64,000 nucleotides of DNA from positions 141,454-205,453 of the forward strand of contig LNBX01000025.1 of NCBI GenBank assembly GCA_001567275.1, in the 5' to 3' direction. The stretch is from Bacteroidetes bacterium OLB10. GTDB lineage: Bacteria; Bacteroidota; Bacteroidia; AKYH767-A; OLB10. Of the stretch, positions 27,100 to 36,481 are shown piece by piece; position 1 is the stretch's first letter, and every line of letters starts with the position of its first letter. The notes under the pieces were generated by a model. That model saw only the letters and a program-made list of their open reading frames with translations. It was not told where the DNA came from and did no database searches. A program made the translations under genes and the position numbers.

Positions 27100-28437
27100 A
27101 TGCAAACCATCATTCACAACGCAACCATAATAAACGAAGGCAGGAAGTTTGTTTCGGATATTTTTTTGCGCGATGGAATTATTGAACGTATAGATCCATC
27201 CATATCTGTGAAACATAAAACTGATGAAATTGCAGGTGACGGATTGCATTTAATGCCCGGTGCGATTGACGATCAGGTGCATTTCAGAGAGCCTGGGCTT
27301 ACTCATAAAGCTACCATAGCAACTGAATCGGCTGCTGCAGTAGCAGGAGGAATTACTTCTTTTATGGAAATGCCCAACACTGTACCTAACACTCTTACGC
27401 AAAAATTGCTGGAAGAGAAATATCAGTTGGCAGAAAAACAATCGTGGGCAAATTATTCTTTTTTTATGGGAGCCGGCAACAACAATATGGAAGAGTTGCT
27501 AAAAACAAATCCTGAAAATGTTTGTGGAGTAAAAGTTTTTATGGGCTCTTCTACAGGAAATATGCTTGTAGATAATCCCGTTACTCTCGAACAGATTTTT
27601 TCAAAAATACCAATGCTGATTGCTACTCATTGTGAGGATGAGCAGACCATCAGACATAATCTTGAAAAATATAAAGCTGAATTTGGCGCTCATCTTCAGG
27701 CAAAACATCATCCGCTTATCCGCAGCGAAGAAGCTTGCTACCTTTCAAGTTCACATGCTGTGAATCTTGCAAAAAAGCACAATACACGCTTGCACATTTT
27801 ACATATTTCAACTGCTAAGGAAACTGAACTGTTTGATAACTCAAAACCTTTAGCTGAGAAGCGAATAACTGCCGAAGCCTGCATTCATCACCTGTGGTTT
27901 ACAGACGAAGATTATTCTGCAAAAGGCAATTTTATCAAGTGGAATCCTGCCGTTAAAACCAAGAATGACAGAGACACCATTCTGAATGCAGTATTGAATA
28001 ATAAAATAGATGTAATAGCTACCGACCACGCACCGCACACCCTCGAAGAAAAACAAAAACCTTATATCGAAGCTCCATCAGGAGGGCCATTAGTGCAACA
28101 TGCTTTGCCGGCCATGCTTGAATTATATCATCAGGGCAAAATTTCACTCGAACAGATTGCAGAAAAAATGTGTCATGCTCCGGCAGTATGTTTCAGAATA
28201 AAAAACAGAGGTTATATTCGCGAAGGGTATGCAGCAGATGTTGTGCTGTTCAATTTACATTCGCCCTGGAAAGTTGAAAAAAATAATCTCTTATATAAAT
28301 GCGGATGGTCGCCATTTGAAGGAACCACTTTCAGCTCTCAGATTTTGCATACTTTTATCAATGGTATTCACGTATATAACAATGGCAAACTACAACATCA
28401 GGGCAAAGGGCAACGATTAAATTTTCATATTCATTAA
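27100..28437 (+). CDS. pyrC: Dihydroorotase (class I, Bacteroidota type)
   Basis: This is a 445-residue amidohydrolase that closes carbamoyl-aspartate to dihydroorotate in pyrimidine synthesis. Key parts: GAIDDQVHFREPGLTHK at the first metal site, AGGITSFMEMPNT, GVKVFMGSSTGN with the bridging-Lys region, ATHCEDE, LHILHIS and VIATDHAPHT with the catalytic Asp. The usual HxH of the first metal site is QxH here (DDQVHF), which I believe is common in this phylum. The ATG at 27100 is used; a TTG lies one codon earlier. The DUF4296 gene follows after 6 bases. Confidence 0.92.
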   Translation: MQTIIHNATIINEGRKFVSDIFLRDGIIERIDPSISVKHKTDEIAGDGLHLMPGAIDDQVHFREPGLTHKATIATESAAAVAGGITSFMEMPNTVPNTLTQKLLEEKYQLAEKQSWANYSFFMGAGNNNMEELLKTNPENVCGVKVFMGSSTGNMLVDNPVTLEQIFSKIPMLIATHCEDEQTIRHNLEKYKAEFGAHLQAKHHPLIRSEEACYLSSSHAVNLAKKHNTRLHILHISTAKETELFDNSKPLAEKRITAEACIHHLWFTDEDYSAKGNFIKWNPAVKTKNDRDTILNAVLNNKIDVIATDHAPHTLEEKQKPYIEAPSGGPLVQHALPAMLELYHQGKISLEQIAEKMCHAPAVCFRIKNRGYIREGYAADVVLFNLHSPWKVEKNNLLYKCGWSPFEGTTFSSQILHTFINGIHVYNNGKLQHQGKGQRLNFHIH

Positions 28438-28443
28438 TGCAAG

Positions 28444-28806
28444 ATGTTTCAACGCAAAATAATAATCCTTCTGATCAGTAGTTTTCTGTTTGCATGTTCA
28501 GCCAAGAAAGAAAATGCCATAAAGGTTCCTGATGATATTGTTCCTATTGATACCATGGCTGCGATCATGGCCGACATCCATCTTGCAGAAGCCGAAGCAG
28601 CAGTTTATCCTTACAACGATACGGCAGGCACTGTTAATCTTCCGGCTTACTACAGATTTGTTTTTAATAAACATAAAATTGACACTGCTGTATTCGGCAA
28701 AAATTTTCGCTATTACGAGAGTCACCCCGAAATCATGAATGAAGTTTACACCAAGGTACTTGAAAACCTAAGTAAACAACAGGCCGATTTTAAAAACAAG
28801 GATTAA
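28444..28806 (+). CDS. DUF4296 lipoprotein
   Basis: This is a 120-residue lipoprotein of unknown function. The signal peptide IIILLISSFLFACSAKKE has a lipobox ending in Cys at about residue 18. The mature part matches the DUF4296 pattern (IVPIDTMAAIMADIHLAEAEAA...YRFVFNKHKIDT..FG...YYESHPEIMNEVYTKVLENL). It is probably co-transcribed with pyrC. Its last four bases overlap the 3' end of the convergent purM. Confidence 0.85.
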   Translation: MFQRKIIILLISSFLFACSAKKENAIKVPDDIVPIDTMAAIMADIHLAEAEAAVYPYNDTAGTVNLPAYYRFVFNKHKIDTAVFGKNFRYYESHPEIMNEVYTKVLENLSKQQADFKNKD

Positions 28807-29990
28807 TAGCTAAATTCTCCTTCAGCAGATTTAATCGTCAGTTTTTTTACAGCTGATTTATCTACACGACCAACAATTAGCGAATCTATTCCAAAACTTT
28901 CTGCAATCTGCATCAGACTTTTTGCAATTTTTTCAGAACAGTATATTTCCATACGATGACCCATATTGAATACTTTATACATCTCCTGCCATGGCGTTTG
29001 CGAAGTTTTCTGTATCATCTGAAACAAGGATGGAGTCGGAAACAAATTGTCTTTGATAATATGCAGCTGATCTACAAAATGCAAAATCTTGGTCTGACCA
29101 CCTCCGCTGCAATGAACCATACCGTGTATTTGGTTACGATGTTGTTCAAGAATTTTCTTTATCAATGGTGCATAGGTACGTGTTGGAGAAAGAACAGCCT
29201 TCGCAATGGGCATTGTAAAATTCTTACTCCCATCTGTAATTTCAATGGTATCGAGCAAACCGAAGGTCCCGGAATAACAAACATTTTCTGGTATTGAAGC
29301 GTCAAATGTTTCAGGATATTTTTCTGCAACTGTTTTATTAAAAATATCATGACGGGCCGAAGTAAGACCGTTACTTCCCATGCCTGCATTGTAAAAATGT
29401 TCATACGTTGCCTGACCATACGAAGCAAAACCAACAATAACATCACCCTCCTGAATTTTTGAGTTGTCCACAACATTACTTCGTTTCATTCGGCAGGTAA
29501 CAGTGCTGTCCACAATGATTGTTCTTACCAAGTCTCCTACGTCTGCTGTTTCACCTCCTGTTGTATGAATGTTCACACCATGTTTGCGTAATTCTTCTGT
29601 GAGTTCTTCTGTTCCGTTAATGATGGCTGCAATAACTTCGCCCGGTATGAGATTTTTATTTCTTCCGATTGTTGAACTCAGTAAAATATTATCAGTTGCA
29701 CCAATGCATAACAAATCGTCTATATTCATTACCAGTGCATCCTGCGCTATTCCTTTCCAAACACTGATGTCGCCTGTTTCTCTCCAATAAGCATAGGCCA
29801 GAGATGATTTAGTACCTGCACCATCGGCATGCATTGCAATGCAATAATCCTTATCGTTGCACAGGTAGTCAGGAACTATTTTGCAAAACGCCTTAGGAAA
29901 AATGCCTTTATAAATTGTTTTGATGGCAGCATGCACATCTTCTTTGTCAGCCGACACTCCACGTTGATTATATTTTTCGTTCTTATTCAT
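28803..29990 (-). CDS. purM: Phosphoribosylformylglycinamidine cyclo-ligase (AIR synthetase)
   Basis: This is a 395-residue ATP-dependent enzyme that makes aminoimidazole ribotide in purine synthesis. The protein starts MNKNEKYNQRGVSADKEDV and shows AMHADGAGTKSSLAY, ALVMNIDDLLCIGA, HTTGGETADVGD and MVHCSGGGQTKI, all PurM signatures. It is longer than the E. coli enzyme (345), consistent with the Bacteroidota form, and lacks a typical C-terminal extension. The ATG is at 29990. It has its own 3' overlap with the DUF4296 gene and lies downstream of the terminator of the OmpA-type gene. Confidence 0.93.
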   Translation of the reverse strand: MNKNEKYNQRGVSADKEDVHAAIKTIYKGIFPKAFCKIVPDYLCNDKDYCIAMHADGAGTKSSLAYAYWRETGDISVWKGIAQDALVMNIDDLLCIGATDNILLSSTIGRNKNLIPGEVIAAIINGTEELTEELRKHGVNIHTTGGETADVGDLVRTIIVDSTVTCRMKRSNVVDNSKIQEGDVIVGFASYGQATYEHFYNAGMGSNGLTSARHDIFNKTVAEKYPETFDASIPENVCYSGTFGLLDTIEITDGSKNFTMPIAKAVLSPTRTYAPLIKKILEQHRNQIHGMVHCSGGGQTKILHFVDQLHIIKDNLFPTPSLFQMIQKTSQTPWQEMYKVFNMGHRMEIYCSEKIAKSLMQIAESFGIDSLIVGRVDKSAVKKLTIKSAEGEFSY

Positions 29991-30016
29991 TGCACGAAAG
30001 ACTACTTTACAAAACT

Positions 30017-30047
30017 AAAAAAGCAACCCATTTGAGGATTGCTTTTT
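30017..30047 (-). terminator. Rho-independent terminator of the OmpA-type gene
   Basis: On the minus strand AAAAAGCAATCC pairs with GGGTTGCTTTTTT across a short loop and runs into a T-tract. It starts 22 bases after the stop codon at 30069. Confidence 0.8.
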
Positions 30048-30068
30048 CAGTTATAACATTATTAATTC

Positions 30069-31691
30069 TTACTTCTTGGTTTTGGGAACATAATCAGTAC
30101 TCAACACTCTGAACTCAGTTCTACGGTTATACTGATGTGCTTTCTCCTTCAACTCGTCAGTAGGCAGGTTATTGATAAACTGCTCTGACAACACATCACC
30201 ACGTTTGAACGGAGGATAGTTCTGATCATTTTCAACTTCTTTAGGATCTTTTTCACCGCGACCTTCCCAACTTAGTCTTGCTTTGTCAACACCTTTGCTT
30301 ACTAAATAATTGTAAGCTGCAAGAGCACGGTTGTTTGAAAGTTTAAGGTTGTAATTATCATCCGCTCTGAAGTCGGTATGTGCTGTGAGTTTAATTGTAA
30401 TAGTAGGATTATCATCCAACACTTTGATTAAACCATCCAATGCTGTTTTAGATTCAGGACGAAGACTGTATTTGTCAAGGTCATAAAAAATTTCAGGTAA
30501 TGCAATTGGTTTTGCAGTTGATTTAAGCGGGAAGTCGAAATTCTTTTCAAAATCTTTAGACTCATCAAGTCCTTTTGTAGAAACTTCTTTAAACTGTGTC
30601 AGATAACCGGTAAATGATGCTGAAATTTTGTAATCCACTTCAGGTTTCAGTTGATAACGGTAAGTACCTGAATCCTGGGTTTTAACAGAAAGTTGTGTAC
30701 CATCGCTTCCAAACAATTCAACTGTTGCACCGGCAATAGGTTCCTGTGTATCGGTATCATAAACACGGCCATACACTGCAAAATTAGCAGGAGGTACTAC
30801 GAAAGAATAAATATCATCAGCACCTTGTCCGCCTGAACGGCTTGAAGTTAAATAACCGGTAGTTGCTGTATTAAACATCAGTCCAAAGTCATCATACGAA
30901 GAGTTGATTGGATATTTCAGGTTGGTAACCTGTCCCCAGCTACCATTTTCCATAGTTGCAGTAAAGATGTCCAACCCGCCCATTCCAGGATGTCCGTTTG
31001 ATGAGAAATATAATTTTCCATTAGGAGCAAGGTAAGGGAACATTTCATCACCTGCAGTATTGATAGATGAAACATTCACAGGAGTTCCCCAAGTGCCATT
31101 CTCATTCTTAATCATCCAAATGTCTTTTCCACCAAGTCCACCCGGCATATCTGAAGCAAAATACATTGTTGTTCCGTCTTCAGAAAGAGTTGGTTGTCCG
31201 CAGGTGTAACTGTCGCTGTTGAATGGAAGCAATTCACCTTCACTCCATTTTGAACTGTCGTAGGTTGATTTGTAAATTTTACATTGCCCTTCCTGTCCTT
31301 TAACATCACTCTTCTTACAACGGGTGAAATACATTACATTTCCCTTTGCATCAAAAGTCATCGCACCTTCAGAAGCATCAGTATTAATGACATCGCTTAT
31401 CGGAGTAGGAATACTCCATTTGCCGTTATTATCAAGTGTTGATTTAAATATATCGAAAAACTTCTCACCATACCAGGCATCATTCTTATTTCCTGAAGCT
31501 TCAGCACGTGAAGAAGTAAAATACAGGGTGTTTTTATCAAGATTGGAAACAGCCACTGCAAAATCGAAATATTTTGTATTTAATGCTGCTACATTTTCTA
31601 CTTTATATTTCGTTGGTTTATCAACCCACTGCTGTGCTGTTTCTGATGAAGTAGCACCATTAGTACCCCTTTCATCGCCCGGCTCCAGCAC
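30069..31691 (-). CDS. PorE-like OmpA family protein, main part (frameshifted gene)
   Basis: This frame carries most of a multidomain envelope protein. A WD40/PD40-type propeller (about residues 40-290, with repeats such as TLSEDGTTMYFASDMPGGLGG and LYFSSNGHPGMGGLDIF) comes first. A carboxypeptidase-regulatory-like domain (VYGRVYDTDTQEPIAGATVEL) follows, then a C-terminal OmpA peptidoglycan-binding domain (EIFYDLDKYSLRPES, LTAHTDFRADDNYN, LSNNRALAAYNYL). The order TPR-propeller-CRD-OmpA is that of PorE, a T9SS-associated outer membrane/periplasm anchor, so a T9SS role is plausible. The nominal start at 31691 is internal: the TPR part with the signal peptide is in another frame (31598-32062). 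Confidence 0.85.
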   Translation of the reverse strand: MLEPGDERGTNGATSSETAQQWVDKPTKYKVENVAALNTKYFDFAVAVSNLDKNTLYFTSSRAEASGNKNDAWYGEKFFDIFKSTLDNNGKWSIPTPISDVINTDASEGAMTFDAKGNVMYFTRCKKSDVKGQEGQCKIYKSTYDSSKWSEGELLPFNSDSYTCGQPTLSEDGTTMYFASDMPGGLGGKDIWMIKNENGTWGTPVNVSSINTAGDEMFPYLAPNGKLYFSSNGHPGMGGLDIFTATMENGSWGQVTNLKYPINSSYDDFGLMFNTATTGYLTSSRSGGQGADDIYSFVVPPANFAVYGRVYDTDTQEPIAGATVELFGSDGTQLSVKTQDSGTYRYQLKPEVDYKISASFTGYLTQFKEVSTKGLDESKDFEKNFDFPLKSTAKPIALPEIFYDLDKYSLRPESKTALDGLIKVLDDNPTITIKLTAHTDFRADDNYNLKLSNNRALAAYNYLVSKGVDKARLSWEGRGEKDPKEVENDQNYPPFKRGDVLSEQFINNLPTDELKEKAHQYNRRTEFRVLSTDYVPKTKK

Positions 31692-32062
31692 TTTGAATGC
31701 ATTAAACTGAGCAACCGCTTCATCATACGTCCGTTATTTTTCAGTGCCTGAGCATATTTTAAAACTGCATCAGGATTTTTGCCATTGGCTTTAACCGATT
31801 TTTCGTACCAGTTCAGGGCTTCGGCAGCATTACTCATCTTGCTGTAGCATTCAGCGGCTTTATAAGCAGCTTCAGCTTTTACTGTTTTGTCCTTGATTTT
31901 AGCATAAGCTTTTTTGTATAAGTCAGCTGCAGGAGCATATTTTCCTGAGTTGAAAGCTTTGTCTGCTTTTGCTGTTTTGCTTTTCTTGGCTTTGGCGGCA
32001 TCCATGGTTGTTGCAGAAAAGATGCAGGCAAGGCTTAATAGTATTAAAGATAACTTCTTCAT
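31598..32062 (-). CDS. PorE-like OmpA family protein, signal peptide and TPR part (frameshifted gene)
   Basis: This is the N-terminal part of the same protein. A signal peptide (MKKLSLILLSLACIFSATTMDA) precedes TPR repeats (ADKAFNSGKYAPAADLYKKA, AAYKAAECYSKMSNAAEALNWYEKS, AVLKYAQALKNNGR). After NNGR the frame turns into unrelated sequence. In the neighbouring frame the same bases read YDEAVAQFNAFKVLEPGDERG, which completes the TPR helix. One base appears to be missing at about 31727-31730 (GGA CG/TAT GAT GAA). The intact protein would be about 655 residues. This may be a sequence error, since no other decay is visible. Confidence 0.8.
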   Translation of the reverse strand: MKKLSLILLSLACIFSATTMDAAKAKKSKTAKADKAFNSGKYAPAADLYKKAYAKIKDKTVKAEAAYKAAECYSKMSNAAEALNWYEKSVKANGKNPDAVLKYAQALKNNGRMMKRLLSLMHSKCWSRAMKGVLMVLLHQKQHSSGLINQRNIK

Positions 32063-32217
32063 AATAATTTTTATGGTGAATAATAAACAGTACTGCTTAT
32101 CAGCGCAAAGAAAAAAAGAATTTCGTTTATATCAAAAACAATCTTAAAAAAGATGTTTTTTTGTTGTACGTGACCTTATTCATGCTGACAAATATCAGAG
32201 AACTGTCTCTTAAAATC

Positions 32218-32976
32218 TTAATGTGAAATAATAAGCTTATTAGTAGAAACAACCTTGTCGTTTACCGTAAAACGGTAGAAATAACAACCATTGGCTAACA
32301 GATTACCGGCATTATCACTTCCGTCCCACGTAAATTCATTATATCCGCCAAGCTCTTTGTTGTTCAGCAAGGTAAATACCTTTTTTCCCAATATGTTATA
32401 GAATTCTACAGATACCCTTGAGCGACCGCTGATGTTTATTGAAAAAGTTGTATTAGTCTGTAACGGGTTATTGCTATGTGAGATAGTATTGATACTATTC
32501 TGGAGATGATTCAGACCAACGTTACAGGTGGCTACAACCAATCCTGAAGCTATTGTTGTTGCAGATGAAACCGGATTGGTCATCGGGTTATCTATCGTTA
32601 TACTTCCGTCATTGCAAGTTCCGGTAAAAATGGTGCTGGCAGAATTACGAAAATTGATGGTAAAACTATAAATGGTCGCATTTCCCGGCATTGGAGTGCC
32701 GTTGAAATCTTTAAATATCTGATATGGATTAAAGCATATCTCCCAGATACCTGTTGAAGTTTGATAAAGTGGATATAAATTCAACTGATTCGCATCGGCA
32801 AAATAAGTAGGTGCAGCACCCGGGTTAGTTGTGTTGGCCCCGGCATAAAGATAAACACCTGTTGATGCATTTAGTTGACTCGGACAAACTGTGGCATTAT
32901 AGGTAAGCCTGAATATCTGAGCCTGAGATGCTGAACTGATTAAAATGGCTGTAAAATAAAGTAATAGTTTATTCAT
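32218..32976 (-). CDS. Secreted protein with FlgD-like T9SS C-terminal domain
   Basis: This is a 252-residue secreted protein. The signal peptide MNKLLLYFTAILISSASQAQ precedes a beta-rich domain with four-strand character and two Cys (CPSQ, GTCNDGS). From about residue 170 a FlgD-like/T9SS type A end appears: VSVEFYNILGKKVFTLLN, FTWDGSDNAGNLLANGCYFYRF, VVSTNKLIISH. The function of the N-terminal domain is not recognised. The ATG at 32976 lies about 15 bases after a good -7 element. It is a single-gene unit. Confidence 0.8.
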   Translation of the reverse strand: MNKLLLYFTAILISSASQAQIFRLTYNATVCPSQLNASTGVYLYAGANTTNPGAAPTYFADANQLNLYPLYQTSTGIWEICFNPYQIFKDFNGTPMPGNATIYSFTINFRNSASTIFTGTCNDGSITIDNPMTNPVSSATTIASGLVVATCNVGLNHLQNSINTISHSNNPLQTNTTFSINISGRSRVSVEFYNILGKKVFTLLNNKELGGYNEFTWDGSDNAGNLLANGCYFYRFTVNDKVVSTNKLIISH

Positions 32977-32990
32977 AAATTTAATTTTTG

Positions 32991-32998
32991 CAAAGATA
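32991..32998 (-). promoter_or_regulatory. -7 element TATCTTTG upstream of the FlgD-like T9SS gene
   Basis: This is an exact TAnnTTTG match on the minus strand, with a TTG at 33016-33014 giving a 15-base spacer. The predicted leader is about 8 bases. Confidence 0.5.
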
Positions 32999-33047
32999 AT
33001 ATATTGACTATTTCAAGAATCGGAATCTTTACAAAAACTTACTAAAT

Positions 33048-33076
33048 GCAAAAGGCCGGGATTTCTCCCAGCCCTT
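33048..33076 (-). terminator. GAAA-loop terminator of the small conserved gene
   Basis: On the minus strand GGCTGGGA and TCCCGGCC pair (one G-T) around a GAAA tetraloop, followed by TTTTGCATTT. It lies 30-50 bases after the stop of the gene at 33106. Confidence 0.75.
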
Positions 33077-33105
33077 AACCTAAAAACAGAAAATAAACCG
33101 CATCT

Positions 33106-33300
33106 TTACTTTGTTGCCAAAGTTTCCGGAAGCTTCTCCAGAATTTTATCTTTATCCAGTGTCATCAAATTGTTATAAGAGTCACTGTAATATTTTACCT
33201 GTACACATTTTTCAAGAACATCAGTAACCTCTGCCACCTGCCTTCCACCTGCATTTGGCAAGTCGAACATCACTTTATCGCCTTTCTTCAAATTGGTCAT
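33106..33300 (-). CDS. Small conserved hypothetical protein
   Basis: This is a 64-residue soluble protein starting MTNLKKGDKVMFDLPNAGGR and ending in EKLPETLATK. The beginning looks like an SH3/KOW-type small barrel (KGDKVMF...GRQVAEVTDVLEKCVQVKYY), which suggests binding to nucleic acid or protein, but I do not recognise the family. The ATG at 33300 is preferred to an upstream start at 33372, whose extension has no protein-like character. It has its own strong terminator. Confidence 0.6.
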   Translation of the reverse strand: MTNLKKGDKVMFDLPNAGGRQVAEVTDVLEKCVQVKYYSDSYNNLMTLDKDKILEKLPETLATK

Positions 33301-33484
33301 ACATTGTTCAAATCGGGTACGAATTAATAACACAATGGTATGATTGCAACACACAAAGTAATAATTGAGCAATTTAAGGTAAAATAGGTGTAAATTTTAA
33401 AACAGTTCTTACCCTCTCAGAAATACAATGTTTCTTGCCTTGTATTGGCAACAATAATCTGCTATTATAATAAAAACAAATCTG

Positions 33485-33492
33485 TTACTTTG
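33485..33492 (+). promoter_or_regulatory. -7-like element upstream of the sensor kinase gene
   Basis: TTACTTTG (variant of TAnnTTTG) lies 13 bases before the ATG at 33506. A small inverted repeat TTGCC-N7-GGCAA is at 33435-33451, about 35 bases further upstream, and might be an operator; that is speculative. Confidence 0.4.
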
Positions 33493-33505
33493 CAGGTATT
33501 AACGT

Positions 33506-36475
33506 ATGATAAGATATTTTTCACTGACAGCAACCGTTATGCTATTAACGCTGACGGCATTTTCGCAGCCTCAGTCTTTTCTATCCGAAAAAAGTCTGGG
33601 TATTGAAAATGATTATTCTGTTGAGGTGTATAATACCGAAAGTGGATTTCCACAAAATTCAGTTATTGCCATATTTCAGTCGTCCGATGGTTATTTATGG
33701 TTTTCTACTTTCAGTGGATTAGTACGGTTTGACGGGATGAGTTTTAAGACATTTGGTCAGAACGAAACCAAAGGATTATTGTCCAACACGGTTTTGTCCA
33801 TACAGGAGGATAAAAATAATCAGTTGTGGTTCCTTGATGATTTAGGTCATTTGGTAAAATATGATGGTAAAACGTTCACGGGTTTCGAGAAATCCTTCGA
33901 AAATATAACCATCACCGCCTTCTGTTTTGCTGACGATGGTAATTTATATGTTTCAACTTCAAATAACGAGATATATAATGTTAATGCAAATGTCCTTGAC
34001 TTTATTACCCGAATTAATCAGGCATCTATAAGATTTATTATTGCGGGCAAAAATAACAGTGTAATGGTAGCTTCTACCAATGGACTGTACGAATTAAAAA
34101 ATAATAAATTATCAAAAAATAATTTGTTACCCCCTTCCATGATTACAGGAATGAGTTATGATACAGATAATTTTTTATGGGTAACATCGGCTATGGGGTT
34201 GTATAAAATCAGTGATACCAAAGCTGTGCCGCTTCAATTACCGGACGAAAGTGATCATTACCTTAAAGTATTCATAGATCGTCAAAACAGAAAGTGGATA
34301 TACAAAGGATCGGATGGCATATACCTGTCTGATGAAACTGAGTTTACTCAACTCACAGAGGAATCCGGATTGTCATCCAATTCCATCAATTTTATCTACC
34401 AGGACAGAGAAAACAATATCTGGGTAGGTACTAATAATGCCGGTGTGAACAAACTCTGTTATAAAGCATTTAAAACTATTTCAGTTGAAGATGGGTTGAT
34501 TGCTGATGGTGTAGCACCAATTATTAAAACATCATCCGGAATTATATACGCAGGAAATAATTGTGGAGGTATAAACAAAATTATTGAAGGGAAAATCATT
34601 AAACTGCCCATCCCTAAATCCAACGACTGTGTTTGGTCGTTGCTTGAAGACAAGGAAGGTTATATATGGGTAGGAACTTTTGGAGGTGGGTTGTTTAAAT
34701 TTCGAAATGATATACAATTGGAGCAATTCAATAAGAAAAACAGTGGGTTGGATGATGTAGTGTTGGCTCTGTTTCAGGATAGCCATGGAACTATTTGGAT
34801 TGGTACAGATAAAGGAATTTTTACTTTAAGAAATGATTCCATTTCTTCCTTTAAAAGTGATATTATCAAGACAAAAATTTGTTACTTCACCGAAGATATA
34901 TATAAGAACATCTGGGTTGCAAGTAACAACGGACTTATAAAGATTACAGGCAATAACGTAAACATATATACAACTTACAACGGCCTTCCAACCAACACTC
35001 TGCGTTCTCTTTATATTGATGACAACAACACCCTGTGGATAGGAAGTATAGGTGGAGGTTTCTGCAGATATAAAGATGGAAAATTTACTACATTGAAAAA
35101 TATTCCTGAAATATCAAACAACGATGTGTTTTGTATTGCTGAGGATAACCTGCAGGATTTCTGGTTTACAACCAACAAAGGTATTTACAGCATAAAAAAA
35201 TATGACCTTAATAATTATGCTGACCTAAAAACTGCAACTGTTACTTTCCGCTTTTTCGACCGGAAAGACGGATTGAAGACCAATGAATTCAACTCAGGAT
35301 TTCAACCAAATTTTCTGAAGGAAGACAATACCCATTTTATGTTTCCAACCATAAAAGGTATTACTATGCTGAATACGCGAAGAATAATTACCAATGATTA
35401 TTTGCCACGTGTTATTATCGAAAAAATCAAGGCTGATGAAAAAGAATTTAATGCTGCTGATAATTTGGAATTGTCTGAAACTGTCCATTCTCTTGAAATA
35501 AATTACACTGCTCCAAGTTTTACCAATCCGCAAAAAATTTATTTTCAGTATAAGCTCGAAGGACACGATGCAGATTGGAGTATTCCAACTACTGAAAGGA
35601 CGGTTAAATATTTCAATGTTAAACCTGGAACTTACTCTTTTAAAGTAAAGATTTACGGAATCATTGGCTCTGATAAATCCATCAGGATTGCTGTACCTAT
35701 TCCTGCTTACCGAAGCAATTGGTTTCTCGCATTCATTTACGTTGCTGCTATAGCTTTATTAGGCATAATTACCTACTTACGAATAAAGTATATTCGGAAA
35801 CAGGAAAAAAACAAAACAGAAGTAAATAAAAAGCTTGCCGAATTTGAATTAAAAGCTCTGCAGGCACAAATGAACCCGCATTTTCTTTTCAACTGCCTAA
35901 ATACAATTAAATATTTTATTACTACCAACAATCCAAATGCTGCTAATAAGTACCTGACCAAGTTCTCGAAATTATTAAGAATGTTTCTGGATCACTCCAC
36001 TACCAATACTGTGACACTGGAAGAAGAAATAAACCTTTTGCGGCTTTATATTGAATTGGAACAAATGCGATTTGACGAGGGTTTTAATTTTCATTTGCAG
36101 GTGGACGATTCTATAGATTATAAAAACACCGAAATACCATCAACGCTTTTCCAGCCTTTTGTGGAGAATGCCATAAATCACGGACTGTTAAATTTAAACA
36201 GGAAAGGCAATTTAACCCTTATCTTTGAACAGGGAAATGAAGTAATCAGAGGAATTGTTGATGATGATGGAATAGGGAGAAGTAACTCCTCAAAACTTAA
36301 ACAGAAAATGGCTGTTACTCATATTTCACGTGGTACACAATTGATTGATGAACGGATAAAAACTTTGAACTATATTCGGCCACAATCCATTGAGATTGAA
36401 ATTATAGACAAAAAAGATGACCAAAACAATCCGGCAGGTACACGCGTAATAGTTACCATACCGGTTATAAAATAA
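33506..36475 (+). CDS. Membrane sensor histidine kinase with two-component propeller and Y_Y_Y domain
   Basis: This is a 989-residue sensor of the LytS/YehU-like kinase type. The signal peptide (LTATVMLLTLTAFSQP) leads to a periplasmic beta-propeller made of repeats such as DGYLWFSTFSGLVRFDG, NNIWVGTNNAGVNKL and GTIWIGTDKGIFTLRN (about 35-620). A Y_Y_Y domain follows (about 640-740, FQYKLEGHDADWSIP). One transmembrane helix (about 745-768, WFLAFIYVAAIALLGIITYL) and a short coiled coil precede the His_kinase domain with ALQAQMNPHFLFNCLNTIKY (His792). The ATP-binding part has PFVENAINHGLLN and IVDDDGIG. The LytTR regulator gene follows after 6 bases. The ligand is unknown. Confidence 0.92.
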   Translation: MIRYFSLTATVMLLTLTAFSQPQSFLSEKSLGIENDYSVEVYNTESGFPQNSVIAIFQSSDGYLWFSTFSGLVRFDGMSFKTFGQNETKGLLSNTVLSIQEDKNNQLWFLDDLGHLVKYDGKTFTGFEKSFENITITAFCFADDGNLYVSTSNNEIYNVNANVLDFITRINQASIRFIIAGKNNSVMVASTNGLYELKNNKLSKNNLLPPSMITGMSYDTDNFLWVTSAMGLYKISDTKAVPLQLPDESDHYLKVFIDRQNRKWIYKGSDGIYLSDETEFTQLTEESGLSSNSINFIYQDRENNIWVGTNNAGVNKLCYKAFKTISVEDGLIADGVAPIIKTSSGIIYAGNNCGGINKIIEGKIIKLPIPKSNDCVWSLLEDKEGYIWVGTFGGGLFKFRNDIQLEQFNKKNSGLDDVVLALFQDSHGTIWIGTDKGIFTLRNDSISSFKSDIIKTKICYFTEDIYKNIWVASNNGLIKITGNNVNIYTTYNGLPTNTLRSLYIDDNNTLWIGSIGGGFCRYKDGKFTTLKNIPEISNNDVFCIAEDNLQDFWFTTNKGIYSIKKYDLNNYADLKTATVTFRFFDRKDGLKTNEFNSGFQPNFLKEDNTHFMFPTIKGITMLNTRRIITNDYLPRVIIEKIKADEKEFNAADNLELSETVHSLEINYTAPSFTNPQKIYFQYKLEGHDADWSIPTTERTVKYFNVKPGTYSFKVKIYGIIGSDKSIRIAVPIPAYRSNWFLAFIYVAAIALLGIITYLRIKYIRKQEKNKTEVNKKLAEFELKALQAQMNPHFLFNCLNTIKYFITTNNPNAANKYLTKFSKLLRMFLDHSTTNTVTLEEEINLLRLYIELEQMRFDEGFNFHLQVDDSIDYKNTEIPSTLFQPFVENAINHGLLNLNRKGNLTLIFEQGNEVIRGIVDDDGIGRSNSSKLKQKMAVTHISRGTQLIDERIKTLNYIRPQSIEIEIIDKKDDQNNPAGTRVIVTIPVIK

Positions 36476-36481
36476 CAAATC

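Noticed and set aside
31324-31710. 128-residue plus-strand frame opposite the PorE-like gene
   Set aside because: It is antisense to a clearly conserved protein and has no start signals or domain.
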